Of a stretch of 64,000 nucleotides of DNA, positions 16,864 to 24,339 are shown piece by piece. The DNA is from a virus. How positions within the stretch are numbered: the first letter of the stretch is position 1; every line of letters begins with the position of its first letter. A model generated the notes under the pieces. That model made no database searches. It had not been told where the DNA came from and saw only the letters and a program-made list of their open reading frames with translations. Both the position numbers and the translations under genes were made by a program. The stretch is from the IMG/VR virus record IMGVR_UViG_3300044712_001255, positions 124,001 to 188,000 of that record. One strand, written 5' to 3'.

Positions 16864-17118
16864 ATGTCGCCGGGTGACATTATTGAGTGGGTGTACAAAT
16901 CGAACAATAAAGTTGTTGACACGAATGAACATCTTTGGTCACATACAATGACACGATGGGTACCCATCGGGTGCCCTGCTCTTCTCATTCATATAGATGA
17001 TTATGTATATACATGGCTCAACCAGAAAGGGTTGTTCCATGCACGCGTAGGTGATACGTGGGTCTTGGAGACGGTGATGAGGCGCACCGTCTCGGTTGTT
17101 CCACACACACGTGGGTGA
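16864..17118 (+). CDS. PGDMIEW-family small protein, copy 3
   Basis: 84 residues starting MSPGDIIEWVYKSNNKVVD with the family core PALLIHIDDYVYTWL and GLFHARVGDT. It lies directly behind an Ntn hydrolase gene. The 3' end carries the repeat-hairpin module, here with a perfect 9-bp stem. Function unknown. Confidence 0.75.
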   Translation: MSPGDIIEWVYKSNNKVVDTNEHLWSHTMTRWVPIGCPALLIHIDDYVYTWLNQKGLFHARVGDTWVLETVMRRTVSVVPHTRG

Positions 17119-17121
17119 CAC
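17019..17121 (+). repeat. 3' repeat-hairpin module of PGDMIEW copy 3
   Basis: Hairpin CAACC-agaaag-GGTTG (17019-17034), then the 28-nt element at 17030-17057 and again at 17094-17121 (period 64). The spacer between them forms a perfect stem GAGACGGTG (17068-17076) with CACCGTCTC (17085-17093). The first hairpin keeps pairing although its bases differ from copies 1 and 2. Confidence 0.65.
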
Positions 17122-17169
17122 CGCCTATTCTCTATCTGAAGCACAACCTGTTATCGTGGAGTTTGAAGT

Positions 17170-17439
17170 ATGTTGCCCGGAGACATGATCGAGTGGGTAT
17201 ACGTAGACACCGGTGATGTTGTTGACATAAATGAAAAGTTGTGGTCATGCACAATGTCTACATGGGCGCCTGTTGGGCGCCCTTCACTTCTCATATCAAT
17301 AGATGAAAAGATATATTCTTGGTTGACATCCATTGGCATATTTCATGCACTTATGAGTGACGTGTACTCAGAAGGTGTATGTACAGAATCTTCGTGTCAC
17401 ATTTACCCACGAAAAATAGAGGCGCGCTTTAATACATAA
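17170..17439 (+). CDS. PGDMIEW-family small protein, copy 4
   Basis: 89 residues starting MLPGDMIEWVYVDTGDVVD with a GGAG ribosome site 12 nt before ATG. It keeps the core PSLLISIDEKIYSWL but lacks the GLFHARVDDT box and the repeat-hairpin module, having instead GIFHALMSD. It is tandem to copy 3. Confidence 0.7.
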   Translation: MLPGDMIEWVYVDTGDVVDINEKLWSCTMSTWAPVGRPSLLISIDEKIYSWLTSIGIFHALMSDVYSEGVCTESSCHIYPRKIEARFNT

Positions 17440-17443
17440 TCAT

Positions 17444-17842
17444 ATGAAAATGTCGCTTGGACAATTACGTCTTTTGATCATGGAGGCGGTCGAAGAAGGA
17501 GACGATGATAATGTTCATCAAGGACGTATTTTACTTGGAGAACCTGAAAAATTGCCTTTCAATATGAAAGACAACGAATTGAAACGATACGTACTTGACA
17601 AGTATGATCAAAAAACGGTAGTAGTAGCTGCGCCAGTTGGTCAAGGATCATCAAAAAAGGTTCGAGCGTGGGTTGATGATGTAGAAATTAGCTACATGCC
17701 AACAGACTTGGACTACGAAACAATGCGACCCAAAAATACTAGGGTTGTTTTTCTATTGTCTAATGGTCTCAATAAGAAAGAGGGCGGCGTCTACCTAGAT
17801 GGGAATTCAACGATTCAAATTTTAGCAAAGAAATCTAAATAA
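17444..17842 (+). CDS. Unknown protein with capsid-targeting-like N-terminus
   Basis: 132 residues (ATG 17444 or 17450). The first 16 residues MKMSLGQLRLLIMEAV form a short amphipathic helix ending IME|A, matching the (I/L)xE rule of T4-type prohead proteases. The remainder is an alpha/beta domain (KTVVVAAPVGQGSSKKVRAW) of unknown function. It may be packaged in the virion. Confidence 0.6.
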   Translation: MKMSLGQLRLLIMEAVEEGDDDNVHQGRILLGEPEKLPFNMKDNELKRYVLDKYDQKTVVVAAPVGQGSSKKVRAWVDDVEISYMPTDLDYETMRPKNTRVVFLLSNGLNKKEGGVYLDGNSTIQILAKKSK

Positions 17843-17883
17843 ATAAGCAAGCTATTACGTTAGTAAAGCCAAGAACTATGTGA

Positions 17884-17889
17884 TAGTAT
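17884..17889 (+). promoter_or_regulatory. -10-like TAGTAT (TGATAGTAT), 7 nt before the start codon
   Basis: An extended -10 (TG-A-TAGTAT) heads the nucleotide-metabolism operon. ATG follows at 17897, predicting a leaderless transcript. Confidence 0.5.
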
Positions 17890-17896
17890 CCTCCAT

Positions 17897-18898
17897 ATGG
17901 AGCACAACTACCAATCGTTTACGACAGCATACGCAGGACTGATTAAGGATGTTTACGAGAATCCTGATTTTGTATGTGCTCCACGCGGGCAGAAGATCAA
18001 GGAGAAGTTGGGTGTCAAGTTTGTCATCCAGAATCCACGAGCTCGATTGCCATTCATCAAGGAACGTAAGTTCTCTGTTGCGTATGTGATAGCTGAGGCG
18101 TTGTGGTATCTCAGCGGTAACAACAGCACTGAATGGATCTCTTACTATTCGAAGTTCTGGCGTGACATCAGCGACGATGGCGTAACTGCAAATTCAGCGT
18201 ATGGCGCTAGAATTTTCAAGCCACATTCTCGATCTGGCGCGTTGTCCCATGATGATGGGTGGACGCAGTGGAACTGGCTGATTGATGAGCTAGCGGCAGA
18301 CAACGACTCTCGTAGGGCCGTCGTGCACATCAGGAGCCCTCTCGATTCTCGATTGGCCAAGAAGGATGTACCCTGCACGCTGACCCTTCAATTTTTTCTG
18401 AGGGATGACAAGGTGCATCAGGTCGTCTCTATGAGGTCTTCTGACCTCGTCTTGGGCATCGCTAACGACATTCCGGCGTTTACGATTTTCCAAGAGCTCT
18501 TGGCGTTGGACCTCACTGAACGTTTGAAGCGTCCCATCGGATTGGGAACATATACACACGTCAGTAACTCTTTGCACATTTACGAGAGGAACTTTACGTT
18601 GGTGGAGTCTATCATCAATACGACTGAAGATCTGACGAAATACGATGATGAGTCATACGCCATGCCCGCCATGCCAAGCAAGCCTCCGTTGGTAGATCTC
18701 AATTGTCATGAATCAATGATTCGAGTTGCGACAGCAGGTGTACGATTGACGCACGCCAACTATCGTACTTCAGATCCATACTGGCGAGATTGGCAGACGA
18801 TCTTAGCACGTCATCGTTGTCAGAAGTGGGATATTGACTGTAATTTTGACGTTCTTGGTGGGATCAATTGGCCACACTACGGATTCTTTGAGGAGTGA
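17897..18898 (+). CDS. Thymidylate synthase/dCMP hydroxymethylase family enzyme
   Basis: 333 residues. The catalytic Cys is Cys160 in DVPCTLTLQFF. The phosphate and substrate motif is RSSDLVLG at 180-187, and LGTYTHVSNSLHIY at 216-229 matches the Y/H dUMP site. Thymidylate synthases carry an Asn 11 residues after the RS arginine (Asn177 in E. coli). Here that position is Asp191, the change known in dCMP hydroxymethylases such as T4 gp42. The enzyme may therefore make 5-hydroxymethyl-dCMP rather than dTMP. The following genes (third Ntn hydrolase, TK, dCMP deaminase) share its operon. Confidence 0.85.
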   Translation: MEHNYQSFTTAYAGLIKDVYENPDFVCAPRGQKIKEKLGVKFVIQNPRARLPFIKERKFSVAYVIAEALWYLSGNNSTEWISYYSKFWRDISDDGVTANSAYGARIFKPHSRSGALSHDDGWTQWNWLIDELAADNDSRRAVVHIRSPLDSRLAKKDVPCTLTLQFFLRDDKVHQVVSMRSSDLVLGIANDIPAFTIFQELLALDLTERLKRPIGLGTYTHVSNSLHIYERNFTLVESIINTTEDLTKYDDESYAMPAMPSKPPLVDLNCHESMIRVATAGVRLTHANYRTSDPYWRDWQTILARHRCQKWDIDCNFDVLGGINWPHYGFFEE

Positions 18899-18899
18899 T

Positions 18900-19502
18900 A
18901 TGACATGTGTAGTTGGCTACAAAGATGGCGATGCCATCTATCTTGGGTCTGACAGCTACGTGGGTAGCGTCGAAAATGGCATTCAACATGTCCTGGCAAA
19001 TCCAGAGAAGATCTTTCAAACGGGACAGTTCTTGATTGGTGTCGCGGGTAGCATGCGCATCGGTCAACTTCTTCACCACGGTCTACGCGTCGCAAAGCAG
19101 AGACGTGGTGATTCAGATCAAAAGTACTTAGTGATCAATGTGATGAGTGCCATCAGGTCTTTGTTACAGGAACACTGTCAGTGGGGCTCCGCAGAAGATG
19201 ATTCCGAAGTGGGCATGATGTATGACACTGATTTGATCCTAGCCTACAAGAATCAAATCTACATGATCGACGTAGACCTGCAAGTACAGCAGATCGTAGG
19301 AAACTATGTCTGCATCGGCTCCGGCCGCGAGGTGGCCAATGGTGCTATGTTCGCTTTTGAAAATGGCGATGTTGCAGAAGTAGCTGTATCAGCTCCCGAC
19401 CGCATAAAACTTGCGCTTCAGGCGGCAACGCACCATCAATCTGGTATTTTGCCGCCTTACCATATCATGCAGCTCAAGAACGGTATAGTTTCTAAGGTAT
19501 GA
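18900..19502 (+). CDS. Proteasome-like Ntn hydrolase, copy 3
   Basis: 200 residues from ATG 18900: MTCVVGYKDGDAIYLGSDS, then ANPEKIF. Thr2, Asp and Lys are at the catalytic positions. SMRIGQLL matches copy 1 (SFRMGQIL), so these two are closer to each other than to copy 2. It sits between the TS homologue and thymidine kinase, and its stop overlaps the TK start in ATGA style. Confidence 0.7.
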   Translation: MTCVVGYKDGDAIYLGSDSYVGSVENGIQHVLANPEKIFQTGQFLIGVAGSMRIGQLLHHGLRVAKQRRGDSDQKYLVINVMSAIRSLLQEHCQWGSAEDDSEVGMMYDTDLILAYKNQIYMIDVDLQVQQIVGNYVCIGSGREVANGAMFAFENGDVAEVAVSAPDRIKLALQAATHHQSGILPPYHIMQLKNGIVSKV

Positions 19503-20080
19503 AGTTGCCGATGCAAAATCCTCAATTTATTGTCTATTGTGGTCCAATGTGGTCGGCAAAGACAACGTCTATGTTGCTTCGCCTTGAACGTTTTGAGTTA
19601 CAAGGACGAAAAGTTAAGCTGTTCAAACCAAATATCGATGAACGATATGATGCAAAGTTTGAAGTTGTAACTCACTCTGGGTGGAAACGTGCCGCAGTGC
19701 CTATCAAGAATGCGGTTGATATCCTCAAAGAGATTGAGAATGATCCACCCGAAGTGATTGCGCTCGACGAAGCGTTCATGGTGAAGGATAGCCATAAGGT
19801 ATTGGTGTGGTTATTCAAGACAGGAGTGACTATTGTAGTCTCGAGCCTTGATTTGAGTTTTAAGGGAGTACCTTTCAAAGAAGTTGAAAAGATGCTGTCA
19901 TGGGCGACGGAGGTGCATAAGTGCGCTGCCGTTTGCAAGGCATGTGGTTCTGACGCATTCTACACATATCGTAAGAATGATGACAACGAAGATATCATAG
20001 TGGGTGGTGCTGAGCTCTATGAGAGTAGGTGTTTCAGGTGTCATCCCATCATTGACGAGAGACCTGGTGACTATGAGTGA
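19499..20080 (+). CDS. tdk: Thymidine kinase (TK1 type)
   Basis: 193 residues. The P-loop is GPMWSAKTTSMLLRL near residues 13-27, where the usual GPMFSGKTT has Gly to Ala. Then come IALDEAFM (Walker B) and the zinc-binding pairs CKACGS and CFRCH at the C-terminus. It phosphorylates thymidine (and deoxyuridine) for dTTP synthesis. The Gly-to-Ala change in the P-loop is unusual and may alter activity. Confidence 0.9.
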   Translation: MKLPMQNPQFIVYCGPMWSAKTTSMLLRLERFELQGRKVKLFKPNIDERYDAKFEVVTHSGWKRAAVPIKNAVDILKEIENDPPEVIALDEAFMVKDSHKVLVWLFKTGVTIVVSSLDLSFKGVPFKEVEKMLSWATEVHKCAAVCKACGSDAFYTYRKNDDNEDIIVGGAELYESRCFRCHPIIDERPGDYE

Positions 20081-20576
20081 GATACAACGTCCTACTTGGC
20101 CACAAAAGTGGATGAACATCGCCAGAGAAATTTCTGAGATGTCTTATGATTCGCGCTTGAAAGTTGGCGCAATTATCGTCCCAGTTGACAATACTGGCAT
20201 ACTTTCATTGGGATTCAACGGCAATGCTCACGGCCTTCCCAACAAACGTGACAGCGAAGAAGAGGGCAAGGCGGGTTTCATTCACGCAGAGCAAAATTGT
20301 TTCTATAAACTTGATTATCGACACCCATCACAGAAGGTTCTATACGTTCTCTATTCGCCTTGTCCTGAATGCGCAAAAGGCGCAATACAGTGTAAGATAA
20401 ACAGAGTTGTTTATGATAAACCTTTTCGAGATACGCGTGGTATAGACATTCTGAATATGGGCGGAATCGAAGTGTACACGCTCGATGAAGCGATATTCCT
20501 GGCGCAACAAGGCATCTGGGGAGATGAACATTGTAAGGTAGATCGCAAGGTCGCGCTGACAAGTTTACGTCCATAG
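20073..20576 (+). CDS. dCMP deaminase-like zinc deaminase
   Basis: 167 residues from ATG 20073, overlapping TK by 8 nt. HAEQN near residue 72 and SPCPECA near 96 supply the His, catalytic Glu and two Cys of the cytidine/deoxycytidylate deaminase zinc site. It would convert dCMP to dUMP. Together with the upstream TS/hydroxymethylase homologue it may set the balance between cytosine and thymine nucleotides. Confidence 0.9.
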   Translation: MSEIQRPTWPQKWMNIAREISEMSYDSRLKVGAIIVPVDNTGILSLGFNGNAHGLPNKRDSEEEGKAGFIHAEQNCFYKLDYRHPSQKVLYVLYSPCPECAKGAIQCKINRVVYDKPFRDTRGIDILNMGGIEVYTLDEAIFLAQQGIWGDEHCKVDRKVALTSLRP

Positions 20577-20584
20577 TTAACTTC

Positions 20585-21103
20585 ATGGAAACTAACGAGC
20601 GACGGGTCATTCGTATTTTGCGAGAGGAGTATCATAAAAGAACTTCTCGCGCATTGCAAATGATTTACGAAGGCGAAGAGAAAGAATCTAACATCAAGTT
20701 TGATCTAAAGAACGTTGTTAAACCAGGCTTGTCAGTACGCTTACGTAAAGACTACCAGAAATGGAAGAAGGGCGCAGCATTTACTATCAAGTCTGTCGGT
20801 GGAACACACGTTGAACTTGACCCTCCTTCTGAAGAAGCTGTTGAAGCGCCTGGCGCAACAAGCGATCCGATAGGCGTCCCTGTGGCAGCGACGCAATCGT
20901 CTGCGGCGCCGCAAGCCACCAGTAACGCTAGTGATTCTGAAAAGACGACTGAAATGCCACGCAAAGAATCATTGCGCATGTCTTGGCAAGAATTCGATAA
21001 TGACGGTGGTGTTTTTGAGCTTCATGGTGGAGAAGAAGACAAGGACGCTAAAAAACAAGCTGGCTCAGACAAGCAGAAGACCAAGGACGACAAGAATAGT
21101 TAA
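20585..21103 (+). CDS. Probable virion-associated protein, unknown
   Basis: 172 residues: a charged N-terminal helix (METNERRVIRILREEY), a small beta-rich part (VKPGLSVRLRKDYQKWKKG), then a long Ala/Thr/Ser and acidic disordered tail. It opens the block of proteins with (L/I)xE-type N-termini. A structural or internal head role is inferred from composition and context only. Confidence 0.5.
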   Translation: METNERRVIRILREEYHKRTSRALQMIYEGEEKESNIKFDLKNVVKPGLSVRLRKDYQKWKKGAAFTIKSVGGTHVELDPPSEEAVEAPGATSDPIGVPVAATQSSAAPQATSNASDSEKTTEMPRKESLRMSWQEFDNDGGVFELHGGEEDKDAKKQAGSDKQKTKDDKNS

Positions 21104-21112
21104 GGACACGCC

Positions 21113-21838
21113 ATGTCTAACATCGATCTATCAGAAACCGATCTTCAAAAGATTGTAAGCGAGTCACTATCAAAAAGTCTCAGCAAGCATGGCGTTGCGC
21201 CGGCTGAATCAACGAAGTTGTCTGAGGCTTATGTCGTCGATACGAAAACGTATAAGTTGACCACTGACAACTTATCGCAGAAGACTAAGGACGGACACGT
21301 CCAGTTGTATCAGGATTATGTTCGTGTCGCGAACACAGTATCCGCTGAACTTGATTCCACGAATAAAAGTGATGCAAACTCGAGTCACTCGCAGTTCAGG
21401 TCATTGAAGCTGGATGAATCGTACAATCTCAATGCGAAGTGGCTGCACGAGCTGTACTTTTCGAATTGCTTTGATCCAAATAGCGAAATCTTCATGGATT
21501 CGCAAGCGTACATACGCCTTCAGCGCGACTTCGGTACGTTTGAGAACTGGCAGAAAGATTTCATGGCATGTGCAATGTCTGCCGGCGAAGGGTGGGCAGT
21601 CACTGGATGGCATCATTATCTGAAGCGCTACGTCAACACAATTGTCAGTCACCACAGCGGCGACGTGATGATGGGTTTGTATCCTGTGATTGTGCTAGAC
21701 GTTTGGTCACATGCGTATCACAGAGATTACGTTGTAGATCGTAAGAGCTACATTGTTGCAATGATGCGAGAGCTTAATTGGAACACCATTGAAAATCGTT
21801 TCAAGATGTGCGAACGCATGGCAGAGGTGATGAAGTGA
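21113..21838 (+). CDS. Fe/Mn superoxide dismutase-like protein with N-terminal targeting extension
   Basis: 241 residues. From about residue 105 it follows the Fe/Mn-SOD fold: WLHELYF (ligand His112), FGTFENW, GEGWAVTGW, DVWSHAYHRDY (Asp196, His200) and NWNTIENRF. The fourth ligand is unclear; His62 in GHVQLYQDYV is a candidate, one place off the usual position. The dimer-bridging Glu before the last His is Ser. The first 38 residues are an added helical segment ending KLSE|A, like a T4 capsid-targeting peptide. It may be a packaged dismutase or a structural protein reusing the fold. Confidence 0.75.
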   Translation: MSNIDLSETDLQKIVSESLSKSLSKHGVAPAESTKLSEAYVVDTKTYKLTTDNLSQKTKDGHVQLYQDYVRVANTVSAELDSTNKSDANSSHSQFRSLKLDESYNLNAKWLHELYFSNCFDPNSEIFMDSQAYIRLQRDFGTFENWQKDFMACAMSAGEGWAVTGWHHYLKRYVNTIVSHHSGDVMMGLYPVIVLDVWSHAYHRDYVVDRKSYIVAMMRELNWNTIENRFKMCERMAEVMK

Positions 21839-22404
21839 GTAACGCAAAACGTCAGCTTAAGAAGCTCATAGAAGAAATGCGTCACAAGGCGCTCATCTCT
21901 GAGGCAGATGACCCAGCAGCAGAAGATGCGCAGCCAGTTGATGGTAATGATTCTCTTGACGTGCAGGTGGACTCTTACATCGCGTCATATGAAAAAGAAG
22001 CCAGCAATGCAGTGAAAGAAGGCAAGGACTTCAGAGCATTGACACGTCGTCTGATGACAGAAGCAGACGATGAAGAAAAGGACGCAGATGCAGGAGAAGA
22101 CGCTGCAGATGATGCTGCCCCACCACAACCTGCAAAGAAAACAGGCGCTGACTTAGAGGTCCGCACATTTGCAAGTTCTGTTGCACGCTTGATTGAAAAT
22201 GTTGATTCTTTGATTGAATTTCGTAGTACAATCATGCGAAGAGCCAGCAATTTCTTGACGAAGAACTACGATGCGCAGGTGCTACGACAATTTGAGATCA
22301 TCATGGAAGATGAACATGGTATTGCTGCTGGAAAGTCAGCAAAAGATATCGAAGATGATTTCCAAGCGCCTTGGGCAGCACAGTCAGGACCTGGCGGAGG
22401 TTGA
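21835..22404 (+). CDS. Probable virion-internal protein (GTG start)
   Basis: 189 residues from GTG 21835, overlapping the SOD-like gene. The N-terminus NAKRQLKKLIEEMRHKALI ends ISE|A and a second LMTEA occurs near residue 73, both fitting (I/L)xE cleavage. The middle is an acidic, Ala/Pro-rich linker. The C-terminal helical domain (FASSVARLIENVDSL) and Gly-rich end look structural. Confidence 0.55.
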   Translation: MSNAKRQLKKLIEEMRHKALISEADDPAAEDAQPVDGNDSLDVQVDSYIASYEKEASNAVKEGKDFRALTRRLMTEADDEEKDADAGEDAADDAAPPQPAKKTGADLEVRTFASSVARLIENVDSLIEFRSTIMRRASNFLTKNYDAQVLRQFEIIMEDEHGIAAGKSAKDIEDDFQAPWAAQSGPGGG

Positions 22405-22410
22405 CATGCC

Positions 22411-22749
22411 ATGCGCACTGATTTGCTAGCTGACCACAAGTGTATCCACGTCAAACTAAAGAAAGACGTCTACTCAAGCCTCAAGATTGCCCTTTTTAAG
22501 CATGGGTTATCAATGCAAGAGGTGTTTGGCGAATTTGCTCGCCTGCTTGTGATGGGCGAATCACGATCATCAAAAATCGTGCAAGAATTGATCGTCAAAA
22601 AGACAGAGGAACTGTTGGAGGGTAAGATTGTGCGTAAAACGCGCAAACGTACCAAGCCCATAGAGGAACAGGACCGTGATGTGTTGTACAGTTTGATCGA
22701 AGGTACACACAATGACGACGGAACGTCCCAAGACCCCACCGGAACCTGA
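22411..22749 (+). CDS. Ribbon-helix-helix-like DNA-binding protein
   Basis: 112 residues, with GGAGG before the start. CIHVKLKKDVYSSLKIALFK followed by GLSMQEVFGEFARLLV has the strand-helix-helix pattern of Arc/MetJ-type repressors. The basic stretch KIVRKTRKRTKP may also touch nucleic acid. Overlaps the next gene by 38 nt. A regulator role is inferred. Confidence 0.45.
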   Translation: MRTDLLADHKCIHVKLKKDVYSSLKIALFKHGLSMQEVFGEFARLLVMGESRSSKIVQELIVKKTEELLEGKIVRKTRKRTKPIEEQDRDVLYSLIEGTHNDDGTSQDPTGT

Positions 22750-23038
22750 GCAAAAATTTAGAGACCCAACATCGTTGGAAAAAGCAGCGTTTTACGTGTT
22801 TCGAAACGTGCCCCCGTGGAGCACGTTGTACGCGAACATTAATTGGCTGGCTCATTGCGTGGGATCAACTGCTAAAAGCATTGATGCCATTGTCAAAGCA
22901 ATTTCTTTGTTATCTCTTCAGGTTGAAGTGTTAGCAATGGAACATGATGACCTCGTTGACAAGCTAGTTAAAGCATCGGTGCTCAAAGAAGACCCGCGTC
23001 CAAAGCGAGACGATACTGCGAGCAAAGATCTGAATTGA
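22712..23038 (+). CDS. Unknown 108-residue protein
   Basis: Pro-rich start (MTTERPKTPPEPEQ), then helical segments with heptad character (IDAIVKAISLLSLQVEVLAM). It precedes membrane protein genes. No family recognised. Confidence 0.55.
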   Translation: MTTERPKTPPEPEQKFRDPTSLEKAAFYVFRNVPPWSTLYANINWLAHCVGSTAKSIDAIVKAISLLSLQVEVLAMEHDDLVDKLVKASVLKEDPRPKRDDTASKDLN

Positions 23039-23046
23039 GAGGTCAT

Positions 23047-23463
23047 ATGATTCTTCCTACTTGGCTACAACTTACGTGGGCGTTCATCAAGAAGTACTGG
23101 CAGGTCTTTGCTACTATTGCCGTGTTTGCGTTCATCTACTTTTGGACAAAGTCAAGTTCAACAAGCTTGGCTGAAAAGTTGGCAGCGTTGAACGCGACTC
23201 ATGACGAAGAGATCAAGAAAATCATAGCAGCTCGAGACGAAGAGATAAAGAAGCGTCTTGAAAATGAGGCTCGTTATCAGCAGCAGATAAAGCAAATTCA
23301 AGATCAATACGAAAAGGCCAAGATTGAACTTGATGCTCGCACGAAAAAGCAGGTTGAGACAATCGTCAAAGACTATGGCGATGATGAAGTGAAACTTGCA
23401 GAGCAGATTGCAAAGGTCACTGGGTTCACTCTTGTGATGCCTAATTCTGGAGATAAGAAATGA
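23047..23463 (+). CDS. Membrane-anchored coiled-coil protein (i-spanin-like)
   Basis: 138 residues from ATG 23047. One transmembrane segment (VFATIAVFAFIYFW, residues ~16-32) is followed by a long charged coiled coil and a short globular end. This N-in, C-out layout is that of inner-membrane spanins or other phage membrane coiled coils. The next gene has a signal peptide, so a two-component envelope system is possible. It is far from the endolysin at 40022, which weakens the spanin reading. Confidence 0.5.
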   Translation: MILPTWLQLTWAFIKKYWQVFATIAVFAFIYFWTKSSSTSLAEKLAALNATHDEEIKKIIAARDEEIKKRLENEARYQQQIKQIQDQYEKAKIELDARTKKQVETIVKDYGDDEVKLAEQIAKVTGFTLVMPNSGDKK

Positions 23464-23954
23464 AGAAATTCATAGCATACTGTTTGATTGCGTCAATGCT
23501 GGCGACGTCTTTGCCAACGTACGCGCAAGAACCCGCTGCGAAGTTGCCAACGCCTGCAACGCCTATGTCGCAGGGACGTATCTCTCCCATGACAAAGGGC
23601 GATAAGGCAATCTTTGACGGAATCTTGTTTGATTCTTACGCTGCTGCGTGGCTAATCGTTCAGAAGAAAGACGTTGAAGATCGCATCAAGATAGAGCGAG
23701 ATAACGCAACGGCTATCGAAAAAGCAAAAAGCGTCAAAGATCTTGCTGATGCGAAAGCTTCGTCTACTGCGACGCAAAAAGTGATGCAAGCATCGCTAGA
23801 TGAACGTCAAAAGCGAATTGAGTTGTTGACAAAACAAATCAATGATGATGCAAAAAAGTCTGACCCGCCACTCGTGTTATGGGTTGGGCTTGGCGCAATC
23901 GCAGGAACTCTATTGACATTAGGTACTGTTGCCGTTGTTGGCGCAGTAAAGTAG
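23460..23954 (+). CDS. Secreted/membrane protein with signal peptide
   Basis: 164 residues: signal peptide MKKFIAYCLIASMLATSLPT followed by YAQ, a Pro/Ala linker, a charged helical centre (KAKSVKDLADAKASSTATQK) and a C-terminal transmembrane helix (LVLWVGLGAIAGTLLTLG). This places the body in the periplasm. It overlaps the upstream coiled-coil membrane gene by 4 nt, so they may act together. Confidence 0.6.
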   Translation: MKKFIAYCLIASMLATSLPTYAQEPAAKLPTPATPMSQGRISPMTKGDKAIFDGILFDSYAAAWLIVQKKDVEDRIKIERDNATAIEKAKSVKDLADAKASSTATQKVMQASLDERQKRIELLTKQINDDAKKSDPPLVLWVGLGAIAGTLLTLGTVAVVGAVK

Positions 23955-23962
23955 GAGCACAT

Positions 23963-24295
23963 ATGGATACGAATACAACACCAGAAACACCACCCTCGCC
24001 AGAAGCTACCGTGGCTGCTGAAGTTCAAGAGACGCCAGTTCCGCATGACGCAACGGTTGCGCCGCGTTGGTATTGGATAAAAGACACAAAAGGGTATGGA
24101 TCAGTGACTGTCACGTTGGTCACGATTGCATTTTGGGTGACAACACTGGCATACATCTTGTCCGTATTCCAGAAGATCGGGCCGCTTGAGATACGTCCGT
24201 TTGACACAGCTGCGACGTCAGTTTACTTGATTCCCATCTTGAGTTTATATTTTGGAAGAAAGTTGACTGACGCAAAGTTCAAGCCAGACAAATGA
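23963..24295 (+). CDS. Two-TM membrane protein, holin-like topology
   Basis: 110 residues from ATG 23963 (TAGGAG before it). A Pro/Thr-rich soluble N-terminus of about 45 residues is followed by two hydrophobic segments (VTLVTIAFWVTTLAYILSVF and AATSVYLIPILSLYFG). The size and topology fit a holin, but other small membrane roles are equally possible. Confidence 0.45.
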   Translation: MDTNTTPETPPSPEATVAAEVQETPVPHDATVAPRWYWIKDTKGYGSVTVTLVTIAFWVTTLAYILSVFQKIGPLEIRPFDTAATSVYLIPILSLYFGRKLTDAKFKPDK

Positions 24296-24339
24296 TCGTG
24301 GCTGAAAGCCATGAACAGATGACATGAATACCTATTGCC

